NCBI GenBank assembly: GCA_033557465.1
Contig: CM066031.1
Coordinates: forward strand, 1,442,866,163-1,442,930,162
Direction of reading: 5' to 3'
DNA from: Ichthyophis bannanicus
Taxonomy: Eukaryota > Chordata > Amphibia > Gymnophiona > Ichthyophiidae
DNA length: 64,000 nucleotides
In this document: positions 11,708-22,695 of the stretch, in pieces
How positions within the stretch are numbered: the first letter of the stretch is position 1
Layout of the letters: each line of letters opens with the position of its first letter
Program-made: the position numbers and the translations under genes
The notes under the pieces: generated by a model
Told to the model about the DNA's origin: nothing
The model's database searches: none
What the model saw: the letters and a program-made list of their open reading frames with translations, nothing else

Positions 11708-11934
11708 CCATAGCCAATCCTTATGAACCGTTTTGTGCAAGAAAGGGAAATAAAGCCTTTAACTTTCCCTCCACTCTGTGCATTTGTTCTTAGAGTGCTG
11801 GTTACAAGGAAGCCACAAGGAATAACCACCCTTGACCCTTGCAGCATAGGCCAACCTCAAACCTCACCTTTCTTGTGTCCGGGCCCCTCCAGGATCTACT
11901 ACATCTCCATATGGGGTGCCCCGCGACTATATAT
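10529..11934 (+). mobile_element. LTR-like insertion in DIRS-d (candidate solo LTR)
   Basis: The piece starts tgtgatgcagcggaccc and ends gggtgccccgcgac, which is an imperfect inverted pair of the kind seen at LTR ends. TA-rich sequence flanks both sides. An AATAAA polyadenylation signal lies at 11749-11754, about 180 bp from the right end. A long open frame runs through most of it on the plus strand. No primer-binding site, pol or env was seen, so a full element is not present. It is clearly foreign to DIRS-d, whose recombinase and RNase H remnants lie on either side. A different kind of retroposed gene is the main alternative. Confidence 0.4.
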
Positions 11935-11990
11935 ATCTATATCTATCTATCTATCTATATATATATGTATCTAGAGAGAGAGAGAGAGAC
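11933..11990. repeat. (TATC)n and (GA)n microsatellites
   Basis: A tatatatatctatatctatc tract followed by a short (GA)n run, at the right edge of the LTR-like insertion. Confidence 0.8.
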
Positions 11991-13238
11991 TCACTTAACA
12001 AGAAGGGGTAAGACCTGCTTGAGAATATGGACAGAGGATCCCTTACTGATTACACGTGGAGGAACCATGAAGAAGGTTACATGGAAACCAGTGGAATGTT
12101 CCTAGTCAGAAGGATAGGTCTAGATTTCTTTAAAAATTCTAGACTTTGAATAACCAGAAATGGAGATCTACGTGAAGGGGTGCAGAGAAAATCCTTAGTC
12201 TTAAGACAACAAGTCTGGATCCTTCTATAACTTCAGTGTGGAGAAAAAGACGCAATATAAGGGAATACCATATTTGCCCGTTTATGAGGGCAATATGAGT
12301 ATAATGCGTTCTTTGTTCAGCATAAGTTCCAATGAAGTATTGGGAATTAGAAGGAATGCACTAGACAAGGATCGACTGCAGTGAAAAGAAATGCATCCCT
12401 GTTGGAAGAGTTCCACTGGAGATGTGGAACAACTCAGGGAATTAAGCAATTCTTTATGCTTTCATGTGATCTAAGCCCTGGTTCATTTTCCCTAAAAGGA
12501 AATTTTAAGGAAGATAAGAGTAGGAAAAAAACAGTCATGTGGGAGCATGACTGGGGAAAGCCTTTTAACCATCTGAAAGTTACCCACCAGGAATGGCTCT
12601 GACGCTCTCTGGCAAAGGCCCATAGTTGCAGAGCTTTTTGTAAAATTGCAGAGAACATGTTGTAGGTTGCTTAGGTGCGATCTGGCTGTTTAGTTGCCAG
12701 TGTGCAACCTAATCTATTCTATTGGAGCCAAAAGAATTGAAGATGGCTAAGAAAGCACAGTTACTTACCTGTAACAGGTGATCTCTGGGAACAGCAGGAA
12801 TAAGTCTTCACATATGGGTATCGTCGGTACCGACGGAGCCTGCGCGGGAGCGCTCCCCAGCGTCCAGTAAGAAAGCTTTTGGGAGCATCCCACAGCGCCT
12901 GCGCGCTGCCTTCCCGCCTTTCCCAACCGGCTCTCTCCAGTTCGAGTTTTAAAGCTGAGACAAAGAGAGAGAGAGGAAAGGAAAGATAGATAGAGAGATG
13001 CAACTCCTAGGGGAGGTGGGTGGGTTGTGAAGACTTATTCCTGCTGTTCCCAGAGATCATCTGTTACAGGTAAGTAACTGTGCTATCTCCAGGAACAAGC
13101 AGGAATGAGTCTTCACATATGGGGACTCCGTAGCTGCAGATGCCAGGGGAAGACCCCAGGTTGTGTGTCCTTGAAAAAGGACTCTACCTCCCCCCATGGA
13201 TCTCTGGCATCCAACCAGGGTAGGTGGGTAGGAGTTGA

Positions 13239-14187
13239 TTAGGAATGGAACAGGTGTTTGAGAACAGCCTGACCAAACAAGGCATCCCGGCGGGAGTCCT
13301 TGTCCAAGCAGTAATGGGCTGTGAAGGTATGAACCGAGGCCCAGGTGGCCGCTCGACAGATTTGGTCGATGGACACAGAGTTTAGATGAGCCATTGAGAC
13401 TGCCATGGCTCTCATTGTGAGCTGTGACATGGCCCTCCAGAGAAAGGTTTCTACTCTGGTAGGCGAAAGAAATACACTGAGCAATCCAGTTGGACAGTGT
13501 TCTCTTAGAGACTGGAAGTCCTAAATGAGAAGGATCAAAAGCAACAAAGAGTAGAGAAGACTTTCTATGTTGCTGTGTTCTTTGTAAGTAAAAAGCAAGA
13601 GCTCTCTTACAATCCAAGGTATGAAGATTCCTCTCTGCATTTGATGCATGAGGTCCTGGAAAAAAGACAGGTAAATATACCTCTTGGTTCAGATGAAAAG
13701 GCGAGACCACTTTAGGCATAAAGTGTGGATTGGTCCTGAGGACTACCTTATGATAGAACCTTGTATAAGGTGGATTAGCCACCAAAGCTTGCAACTCACT
13801 GATGCGGCGTGCTGAGGTGACTGCAATGAGAAAAATAACCTTCCAAGAAAGAAATTTCAAGGAGGTGGTCTAATGGGAGGTTTCGTTAAAAGAAGGCCTC
13901 TCATGAATCTTTCTATAAGAGAATGAGAGGAAATAGGTTGTCCATTGAGAGGCCTGAGGGACGCTGCAATAGCACTCAGATGGACTCTTACTGAATTCGT
14001 TTTCAGACCTGCATGGGATAGATGCAGGAGATACTCTAGTAGAGAATTCAGAGGTATTGCAAGGGGGTTTAGACCCTTCTCTGAACACCAAATGGTAAAT
14101 CTTTTCCATTTGAAAGCATAGGAACGTCTAGTAGAAGGCTTTCTAGAGGCATGAATAACATCTCTGACTTGCTGAGAGAGATTTATT
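13239..14187 (-). pseudogene. DIRS-e tyrosine recombinase, frameshifted at the H-x-x-R box
   Basis: Frame 13057-13860 carries TSARRISELQALVANPPYTR, then SPFHLNQEVYLPVFFPGPHA and LDCKRALAFYLQRTQQHRKS, and reads to VTAHN before going out of frame. Frame 13239-13484 resumes with MRAMAVSMAHLNSVSIDQIC and ends with the Tyr box AHYCLDKDSR..LFGQAVLKHLFHS. Compared with DIRS-h, two bases are missing at about 13417 (cacaatgagag against cacaatgtgagag), exactly in the catalytic H-x-x-R motif. The core-binding part (13870-14187) is cut by the L2. Confidence 0.8.
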
Positions 14188-14188
14188 T

Positions 14189-16095
14189 TATTTATTTATT
14201 TAACTGCATTTATATCCCGCTTTTCACCGTGTCAAAGCGGTGTAACATATAACATAGGGGGGGCAATTTTTCAGGGAGGGGCCATCACCAAGGGGCAACA
14301 ATTAATGATTTAAGTAGACATGGACATGTATACGTTCATGTAGATAGGGTGGTATTTCTGTTCAGAGATGTTCACGGAATAGGATTGTCTTGAGCTGTTT
14401 CTTGAATGATGTGATGTCAGCGTTGTTCCTGATGTGGTTTGGTAGAGAGTTCCAGAGGGATGGAGCATAAAGTTCAAAGGCTCTGTTGCAGGTCCGTTGT
14501 GTGGACGACGATAGAGTTATTGGAGGAGTGTCTGGTTGATCTGTTGTGGGATGGGCGAGGCAGTAGGGAGTGGAGTGAGGTGTTCCGTGTTTGGTGGATA
14601 GTTTTGTGGATGAGTAGGATAGCTTTGTACTTGATTCTTGCTTGTATTGGAAGGAAGTGGAGGTCTCTTAGGATTGGGGTGATGTGGTCCCGTTTTTTTG
14701 CATTCTGAATAATCCTTGCTGTAGTATTTAAGGCAGTTCGGAGGGGGTTGGTGTGTGAGGCAGGAAGTCCATGATAGATTATGTTGCAGAAATCCAGATG
14801 AGGGAGTGTCACAGCTTGCATTACTGTCCTGAAGTCATGAGGTTCTAGGAGGGGTCGGAGGCGTTGAACAGTTTTGGCTTTGTGGAATATCGTCCCAGCG
14901 GTTTTGTTGATTTGTTGTTTAAAGGTGAGAGCTTGGTCAATGATGACGCCTAGATATCTTATGTGGGGCTGGATTTGGATTTGCGTGGTTCCCATGTTGA
15001 GGTGGGTAGGTGGTTTGAAGTCGGGTTCTTTTGTCACTATAAGGGCTTCGGTTTTCTTTATGTTGATGGATAGATTGTTCTCCTGTAGCCAGTTGGCCAC
15101 GTCGTTGAAGCAGGCTGATAGCTGATCGTTTTTTGGGTTGCTGGTTGTAATCGGTGCATAGAGCATTATGTCGTCTGCGTAGATGTGGAAGTTAATGTTG
15201 TGGGTGCGTATGATTGAGCATAGCGGACGGAGATATATGTTGAACAACATGGCTGATAGGTTGGATCCTTGGGGTACTCCTTGAAGTTGTTGGTAGGGGG
15301 GCGAGGTTGTGGAGCGGGTGCGGATCCGTTGCTGTCTGTTGGTTAAATAGGATCTGAACCATTGGAGTACAGTGTCTTTGATTCCAATTGATTGTAGTCT
15401 GCGTATGAGGATTTCGTGGGAGATTGTGTCAAAGGCCGCTGATATATCCAGGAAGATCAGGATGTATCCTGATTGTTTCTCTTGGGTTCCAATGATGAGA
15501 GTGTTCATTAGAATGGTCATGAGGGTCTCGACTCCATGTAGTGGTCGGAAACCGTGTTGCTGCGGGTCAAGTATGTCGTTGGTGTCCAGATGATCTTGAA
15601 GCTGGCGTTGGACTATCTTTTCTATTATCTTGGTGGCGAGGGGGAGGCTTGCAACAGGTCTGTAGGAGGTGGGGTCCAGGGGGTCCAGGTTGTTCTTCTT
15701 TATGGTTGGTCGAAAGATTGATGTTTTGAGGGCATCTGGTATGTATCCTTGTTTAAAGGATTCGTTTATGATGTGGGTTAATGGGGCACTCAGGTCTTCC
15801 TTGGTTTTCTTTATCCATTCCATAGGGCAGGGGTCTAGCAGGGAGGTAGTGGTGTTCAGACAGGAGATGGTGGAAGATATCTCTTCTTTTGATGTTTTAT
15901 TGAATGTATTCCAGTCTACGTTTATGGTGGTGCTGGGATATGTCCTTGTGGTTGTAGCACAGAGGTAAGGTTGTTGAGGTTGCTGAAATTGTTTGTATTG
16001 TCGGGCCAGGAGATCCGAGGGGATATCTGGGAGTTGATCGGAGGTGGTCGGTGCCTTCGTCAGTTTTTTGGCAATTTGGAAGAGTTCTCGAAAAT
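14189..16095 (-). mobile_element. L2-clade LINE, 5'-truncated, inserted in DIRS-e YR
   Basis: The 3' end on the minus strand lies at about 14189 and ends in (TAAA)n after a cgctttgacacggtgaaaagc hairpin region. The 5' side is truncated within the coding region, near 16095, where the DIRS-e YR frame (EGLDLQD) stops. The element lacks the endonuclease half. Confidence 0.85.
14474..16094 (-). CDS. L2 ORF2 C-terminal half: reverse transcriptase (truncated copy)
   Basis: The frame is open for about 540 codons. It holds the RT motifs in order: SYRPVASLPLATKIIEKIV, HGFRPLHGVETL, IFLDISAAFDTISHEIL, LQGVPQGSNLSAMLFNIYL, the active site YADDIMLYAP and IRYLGVIIDQALTF, then a C-terminal tail. The apurinic-type endonuclease domain is missing through 5' truncation, so the copy cannot move. 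The open frame runs on upstream into DIRS-e by chance to 16453, which is not a real fusion. The absence of internal stops suggests a fairly recent insertion. Confidence 0.8.
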
Positions 16096-16104
16096 CTTGA
16101 AGGT

Positions 16105-18000
16105 CTAGGCCCTCAGCAACCAAACCCTGAGATGGAGCGACTGGGGGTTTGGGTGCCACAATGTTCCCTCTTCCTGGGACAGAAGGTCTGGTGCAGAGCC
16201 CAAGTCCAGGGAAGGAGCTTGAGAGAGATGCAGAAGTAGAGGGTACCACACTTGGCGTGGCCAATGTGGTGCTATGAGGATCATGGTCCCTCGATCTCTC
16301 TGAAGCTTGAATAGTGTTTTGGGAATTAGGGGGGTGGAAAGGCATAAAGGAAGTCTTGACCCCAGTGAAGGAGGAAGGCATCCTTGGCCTGAACTCCCTG
16401 ACATGGAATTCTGGAACAGAACCGGGGAAGTTTGGCATTGCACGGACTTGCAAAGAGGTCTATGTCCGGGGTTCCCCAAATTCAAAAAATCCTGGCTACC
16501 TGGTCCATGTGGAGGGACCACTCGTGTGGAAGCAGAACTCGACTGAGTCTGTCCGCCCAAGAGTTTTGAACGCCTGGAAGATATACTGCCAGAAGATGGA
16601 TGTGATGCTCTCGGGCGAAGGCCCACAGTCGCAAAGCTTCGTTGCAAAGCGACAGAGCCAGTTCCGCCCTGCTTGTTTACATAGAACATGGCTACTTGGT
16701 TGTCCGTATGGATGAGGACTGTCCTGTAGCTGAGCAGGGAATGGAACACTCTGAGAGCTAAGAATATTGCTCTGAGTTACAAAAGATTGATATGCAGAGA
16801 AGTCTCCTGTGGAGACCAGATGCCCTGGGTGGAGAGATCCTGCAGATGAGCTCCCCAACCCATTGGAGAAGCATCTGTTGTTAGAGTTGCTTGGGGTAGC
16901 GACTGCTGAAAAGGGGACCCCAGCAACAGATTTGGAGGGGACTTCCACCACTGGAGAGACACAAATAGGCGACTGGAGTTTGCTATTTTGTCTGACAGGC
17001 AACCTGATGCCTGAGTCCATTGGGTGGACAAAGTCCATTGAGCTGCCCTCATGTGAAGGCGAGCATATGGAACCACATGCATGGTGGATGCCATGTGGCC
17101 TAATAGTTGTAGCATTTCTCAAGCAGTTAAATGGGACTTTAACTGTATCTGGGAGGCTAACTGCACCAAGCGTAGGCAACGGGCCGGAGGGAGATAGGCC
17201 CTTGCAGTTGTGGTATCCAGCAGTGCCCCTATAAACTCCAGAGACTGAGTAGGGGTGAGATGGGATTTTGGGATATTTATTACCAGTCCCAAATACTGAA
17301 GGACACGCATTGTGCAAGTTAGACAAATCTGGGCCTCTGACTGGGATGGAGCTCGAATGAGCCAGTCGTCCAGATATGGGAAAATGAATATTCCTAGAGT
17401 GCGTAGAAATGCAGCTACTACTGCCATGCATTTTGTGAACACCCTTGGTGCAGAGGCCAGACCGAAAGGAAGCACCCTGTATTGGTAGTGCTTTCCTTCA
17501 AAAAGGAACCGAAGGAACCTCCTGTGTGTTGGATGGATGAGGACATGGGTGTACGCATCCTTGAGATCTAGAGAACAAAGCCAGTAAATCATCTAGAAAC
17601 TTGTTCAATTCTCTGAGATCTAATATGGGTCTGTAGCCCCCCGTTTTCTTTGGAATAAGAAAATAAGGGGAGTAGAACCCTGAGCCCTGTTGAAGAAGGG
17701 GTACTTCTTCTATTGCCCCTTGGGCAAGAAGGATAGCAATCTCCTGACCCAGAAGGTTGAGGAGAGATGTTGGAGAATTGAACTGTTTCACCATGGTGTG
17801 GGGAGGAAGGTTTAAGAAATGAAGCTTGTACCCCTTCCTTATAATGGAGAGGGTCCATTGCTCTGCTGTGATTTGCTCCCATCTGGGAGCAAAGTAAGCC
17901 AACCTTCCTGGAATGGTGAGGGGCTCTGGTTCTTCCAGAGCCAGAAAGGCTAAGTTCTCTAGTTGCAAGTCAAAGGCCCTGAGGAGGCTGAGGCTGCTGG
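16105..18000 (-). pseudogene. DIRS-e RT-RNase H-methyltransferase-like region, frames broken
   Basis: RT motifs are clear: YFLIPKKTGGYRPILDLREL (17498-18334 frame), LCSLDLKDAYTHVLIHPTHR and RVLPFGLASAPRVFTKCMAVV with the active site FPYLDDWLIR (17119-17592). RNase H follows with TTDASPMGWGAHL (16777-17115) and TDNQVAMFYVNKQGG (about 16690). A LIAPHWPRQVWYPLLLH block near 16240 matches the region after RNase H that is called a methyltransferase-like domain in DIRS elements. At least three frame changes are visible. A second frame (16496-17431) is open across the RT region as well. Confidence 0.8.
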
Positions 18001-19798
18001 GCCTTGGGAGGCCTGGCAGCCTTTGACTTGGCCTGTTTAGGTGGTTGCTGACGCTTTGCAGCAAAACGACCTGCAGAAGATGCCTGCTGACCATAAGCAG
18101 GATAATATCTGCCCTTTTTAGAAAAAGGTGTCTTTTTGAACAATCTTTTCTTAACAGGGGCAGAGGTAGACTTTGAAAGTCGATCCAAAGCAGAGTTCTC
18201 AGCATCCATTTGAGTGGACTTTGCTTGCCAATCCCTGCCAAAAAGGTTTTCACCTGTACAAGGAAGATTTCCCAGTTCATCTTGGACCCAGAGTTCCAAA
18301 TCAGAGGCTTGTAACCAAGCAATTCTGCGTGCACCTATGGCAATAGCCGAGGTTCTACTTACACACTCAAAAGAGTCAAAGGCTGCACGGATGGAAAATT
18401 TGGAAACATCTTAGGCATCTTTAAGCCAAGTGAGAAATTCCTGCCTTTTATCTTCTGAAATAAAAGGGGCTAAAGTCTGCAGATGATCTGTGACTTCTTT
18501 TAGAAACATCCCCATATAGAGACTATAGGAGTTGATTCTGGCAGCAAGCATATTAGCTTGGAAAACCTTTCGGCCAAAAGCATCAAGGGTCCTGCATTCA
18601 CGTCCTGGAGGATTAGATGAGTGTCTCTTTGCACTCTTTATTTTCCTCATGGCAGACTCTACCACAATAGAGTGGTGAGGAAGCTGAGACTTATGAAAGC
18701 CAGGACAAGGAGGAACACGGTACATGGTGTCTAACCTACGAGAATGAGGAGAGGTGGTAAGAGGAGTCTCCCACATGCTCAACATGAGATCATAAAGAAT
18801 CTCATGAATAGGTAAGGTAGCTGCTTCTTTAGGAGCCTTAGGATATTGGAAAATATCTAATTGCTTGGCTCTAGGCTCTGACTCAGGGGCCACTGTAATG
18901 GAGAGGCCCCTAACCACTTCTCTAATGAAGTCTTGAAAAGACAAGTCTTCTGGAGGAGACATTCTTCGTTTTGGAGAAGCAGGCTCCTGAGGAAGAAGTA
19001 CCGGTGCCTCGACAGAAGCCTCCGACTCATCAGAGTCTTCGGAGGAATCGAAGTATCGCCTGTCTGGAAAGCCCGATACGTGTACCGAGTGGGATCGACA
19101 TCGGGAGTAAGTGGTACCGGTTCGGTACCGATGGGCATCATAGGACAGGGTACCGTTGCAGTTGATGTCGATGCAACTGGTACCGGCACCGGGAACGATG
19201 CCGGTGCCGGCAACAGAGATTGTTGCGGTACCGGAGGCGTCGAAGCCTGCATAAACACCGTTAGGGTGCGCTGTATGTACAGAATCTTCTGATCCATCGA
19301 CGCCAACAGTGTCTGGATGTCGGTATCAGTGGAGGCCACCGGTACCCCAGAACACGGCAACAGGTGATCGGTCGAGGCCGAGCCATCGATGTCAACCTGT
19401 GACCTCAAAGACAATGCTTTGGAAGCCGGAACTTCCCGCTGGGGTAATTTTGCCGTTGCGGAATCCTCGAGGACAAGCCCGGAGGCATCGCGATGCTTAG
19501 AGGGAGATTTGCCCTTCGAGGACCGGCTAGATTTATGTTTGGTTACCTGAGATCCATGGGAGGAAGAAGAAGCCCTGGAAGACGCTGATGCCACCGAGGC
19601 TGCATCAGAGGGAAACAGGGTACTGAGCTTGGCTGCTCGGTTCTGCCGACTTCTTTTAGACATCATGGTACAGGACACACAATCCGTGATGGAATGGTCA
19701 GGACCCAAACATTTTAGACACCAATCATGGGTGTCAGTGACAGAAATAGTACCACCACATTTCGTGCACTTTTTGAACCCGGAAGCGGGCTTCTCCAT
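17970..19798 (-). pseudogene. DIRS-e gag-like protein, one stop and one frameshift
   Basis: The frame starts at an ATG at 19798. The head has CTKCGG, then DTHDWCLKCLGPDH and CVSC, a CxxC-CxxC-H-CxxC type cluster. A Ser-rich stretch and a Pro/Val-rich linker (coded by ggtaccg-rich DNA) follow. The conserved gag core (18411-18962) includes SFQDFIREVVRGLSITVAPE, YRVPPCPGFHKSQLPHHSIV and LYMGMFLKEVTDHL. A frameshift lies near 18960. A stop at 18411 replaces a Gln codon (DIRS-h reads HAQDISKF there). The basic C-terminus (17970-18299, KKRLFKKTPFSKKGR) completes the domain. Confidence 0.8.
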
Positions 19799-20177
19799 GA
19801 GGAGAAAAATGTTCAGGCCTAAGGCCCAAACTGAAAATGCACAGAAAGAAATTAAAGTTTTTGTTTTTTTTTAAAGAAAGAAAAGAAAAGACCGGCGGTA
19901 CCGGTCTGTCGAAGAAGGCAGACGCGACAGAAAAATAAAGAAAAAAATAAAGAACTTCTTCTGCGGTGACAGGAACACGACCTGCTGGCTCTGCGGAAAA
20001 GAAGAACTGGAGAGAGGCGGTTGGGAAAGGCAGGAAGGCAGCGCGCAGGCGCTGTGGGATGCTCCCAAAAGCTTTCTTACTGGACGCTGGGGAGCGTTCC
20101 CGCGCAGGCTCCGTCGGTACCGACGATACCCATATGTGAAGACTTATTCCTGCTGTTCCCAGAGATCACCTGGAGAT

Positions 20178-20929
20178 TAGTAGACAGGCCCGTTGCCTGC
20201 AATGATAAGTAGTCCAAGTAGGTTTTGGAACCTCTCTTGGAATTATCTGTTATTAAGGCAGCAGAAGAGGTTAGAAAAGATTGGAAAAGGACCAACAGAC
20301 ATAATTAGAAATGATAAAACTCAATTATGGTCTGATAAGCTGTCTTAAAATAAATATTTGAAAAGATTGCAAAGGGGAGAAACTCTGTATAGAAATCACT
20401 TACTGGAGTAGGTATTGAAGACAATCCTATGGCTTAAAAGGTAAGCCCTCCGGTCAAATAGTATCACTCTTAGAGTGAAAGTTTCGACTAAGAGGGATAG
20501 AAAGTAATACAGAGTTGTGAAGACTTACAATTTGGTAAGTCTCTGAAAAAAGGTAAAGCTGCCCTGCAGTCAAAGGTATGAGATATCCTCGTACAGGACA
20601 ACTGTCAAGGTAAAGGGCATAGCCTACCTTGTAATTAGTTGTTATTCCTCTTTTTACTTTAAAAGGAGAGGAGCCTGTTACCTGTAGGGCATGATTATCC
20701 TTGATAGCTGTAAGAGCTAAAAGAATGGATTTCTCTTGGTAAGAGATTCATGCCTAAAGTCGAGGATTGAGGCAGAGTATCACTGACCTCTCAGTAAGGA
20801 TGAGAAAAACTAAATGCTTCTGTTGTTAAGAAGTAGATAGCGGTTCTGAAACTCAACAGGAAAAAGTGATAAAATATCAGAAACCCTGCGACTGCTGGAT
20901 TTGCTGAGCCTATTGAGGCTTTGGTTTTC
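20178..20929. other. Decayed interior of DIRS-d between DIRS-e and gag
   Basis: By position this should be the RT region of DIRS-d, but I could not recognise RT motifs. No other gene is visible. Confidence 0.4.
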
Positions 20930-22695
20930 TTAGCCTGGTATGATGTTGGCCTTCTTTGGAAACATCTGCATGATGGGTAGAAGATGAATAAAACTTTTTC
21001 CCTTTAGGGGGATTAGTTTATTAGGAGATTTTTTACTAGCTGGGATAGAGGAAAATTTTGACAATCCTCTGAAAGCAACAATATCAGTGTTTAACTGATT
21101 AGCTTGTAATAAAGCATCCTTGTTAAAGAGATTTTCACCAGTACAAGGAGTATTTGCCAGCCTTTCATGTACCCATTTGTCCAAGTCTGAAGCTTGGAGC
21201 CAGGCCATGCGTTGTGCTCTTATGGCTATAGCAGACGTTCTGCTAATAGACTCAAAACAGTCCAGGGAAGCACGATTAAGGAATTTGGAGACATTTTGAG
21301 CATGACTGACTAATATGAAAAAGTCTGCTCTTTTATGTTCTTGAAGAAAAGGGTTCAAAAGCTTTAAGTTCTTTGTGACCTCTTCAAGAGATAATCCCAT
21401 ATAGAAAATATATGAGATAATTCTTGCTGACAGCATGGATGCCTGGAAGCATCGACGCCCAAAGGCATCTGAAGTCCTAGACTCACGACCTGGCGGATAA
21501 GAAGAGTGCTTCTTTGCACTCTTAATACGCCTCATTGCTGATTCTACAACAACAGAATGATGAGGAAGTTGAGTCTTTTGAAAACCTGGAGAAGGTGACA
21601 CCTTGTACATAGTGTCAAGTGTCTTAGAAAGTGGGGATACCGTTAAAGAAGTTTCCCACATTCTTAATAGTAGATCCTGTAAGATCTGATGCAAAGGAAG
21701 CATGATCACCTCCTTTGGAATCCAGGGGAATTGCAGAGTCTCTGAATCCCCTGGTAGAGATTCTTTACCAGGTATAGAAATGGCAAGTAACTTTGCCATA
21801 TCAAGCAGAAAAGCTTGAAAAGAAATCTCCCCTGAGGAGGACCCTCTAAAATGAGGGGTAAAGGCTAGACTTGTTGAAAAGTCAGCCTTGGTACCGATGG
21901 ATTCATCCCAGTCATCGGGATCGGAAGACTTGAAAGGATGAAGCATTGGATTTTCTTTAAAGCGATGTCTTCGATACCTCCCGAGGTCGGTACCGAGACG
22001 AGTCGGTACCGAATCCTCCATGCTAGAGATCGATTCCAGGCTCGGCATCGAAGGAAGCAAGTCTGTCGAAGCAAGCATGGATGGTACCGACACCGATGCC
22101 GATACCGGTACCGAAGCCGATACTGGAGGAACGGTCTGCAGCAACTCTAGCGGTACCGAAGTAGCCGAGCACGCTAGACTATGTTCATCGGTGAGGAATG
22201 TTTCATCCATCACCATAGCCGATGCCGGGGTGTCGGTACGCTCGAAGCAGCCACAACCACCGAGCATGGCCCAGGTATGTTCACCGAGGTAGGAACCCCG
22301 GGAACAACCTGAAGCCCCGTTAATGCTTTGGAGCCCGAAGACTCCCGCCGGGGCTTTATTGCCAAGATGTCCTTGAGGGCAAGGCCAGAGGCATCTCGAT
22401 GCTGAGAAGGAGATCTACCACTCGAGGACTGGCTAGTCTTCACAGACTTTTGTTTGGTTACCTGATCCTGTGAAAAAGAAGATATTCTAGCTGGTGACAT
22501 CGAGTGCGATGTGAACCGGGTATCGAGTTGTGCTCGATCCTGAAGACTTCTTCTGTTTGAGCTCAAGCAGGAGAGATACTCCAGTGGGCAATGGTCAGGA
22601 CCTAAACATTTTAGACACCAAGTATGAGTGTCTGAAAATATATCTGTACCACCACACTTTGAGCATTTCTTAAGGATAGTGGCTGGCTTTTCCAT
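20930..22695 (-). pseudogene. DIRS-d gag-like protein, one frameshift
   Basis: The ATG at 22695 starts MEKPATILKKCSKCGG, followed by DTHTWCLKCLGPDHCP, the same Cys/His head as in DIRS-e and DIRS-h. The frame changes near 22230, and 20930-22267 then runs 445 codons through the gag core (SFQAFLLDMAKLLAISIPG, YKVSPSPGFQKTQLPHHSVV, FYMGLSLEEVTKNL) and the Lys-rich end. Apart from the single break it is open, which is surprising for the oldest of the nested pair. The linker is again rich in ggtacc. Confidence 0.8.

Larger units (their letters stand above)
12754..20177 (-). mobile_element. DIRS-e, group I DIRS nested in DIRS-d, itself split by an L2
   Basis: The left terminus is agcacagttacttacctg at 12754. 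The right terminus lies near 20177 after cccatatgtgaagacttattcc. Both repeats share the private blocks cgcctgcgcgctgcc and tttcccaaccg, in opposite orientation. The element lies in the RNase H remnant of DIRS-d (left side) and DIRS-d sequence resumes after 20177. On the minus strand it runs gag (17970-19798), RT-RNase H-methyltransferase-like (16105-18000), YR (13239-14187) and the internal complementary region (about 13021-13130). An L2 interrupts YR at 14189-16095. Without L2 it is about 5.5 kb. Confidence 0.9.

Noticed and set aside
9303..13082. Repeated palindromic blocks that might suggest a CRISPR-like array
   Set aside because: They are DIRS terminal and internal complementary repeats, few in number and irregularly spaced.
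14474..16453. A single 659-codon frame that looks like a DIRS-L2 fusion protein
   Set aside because: The first 120 codons are DIRS-e sequence and the rest is L2; the frame is joined by chance at the insertion border and has no promoter or start of its own.
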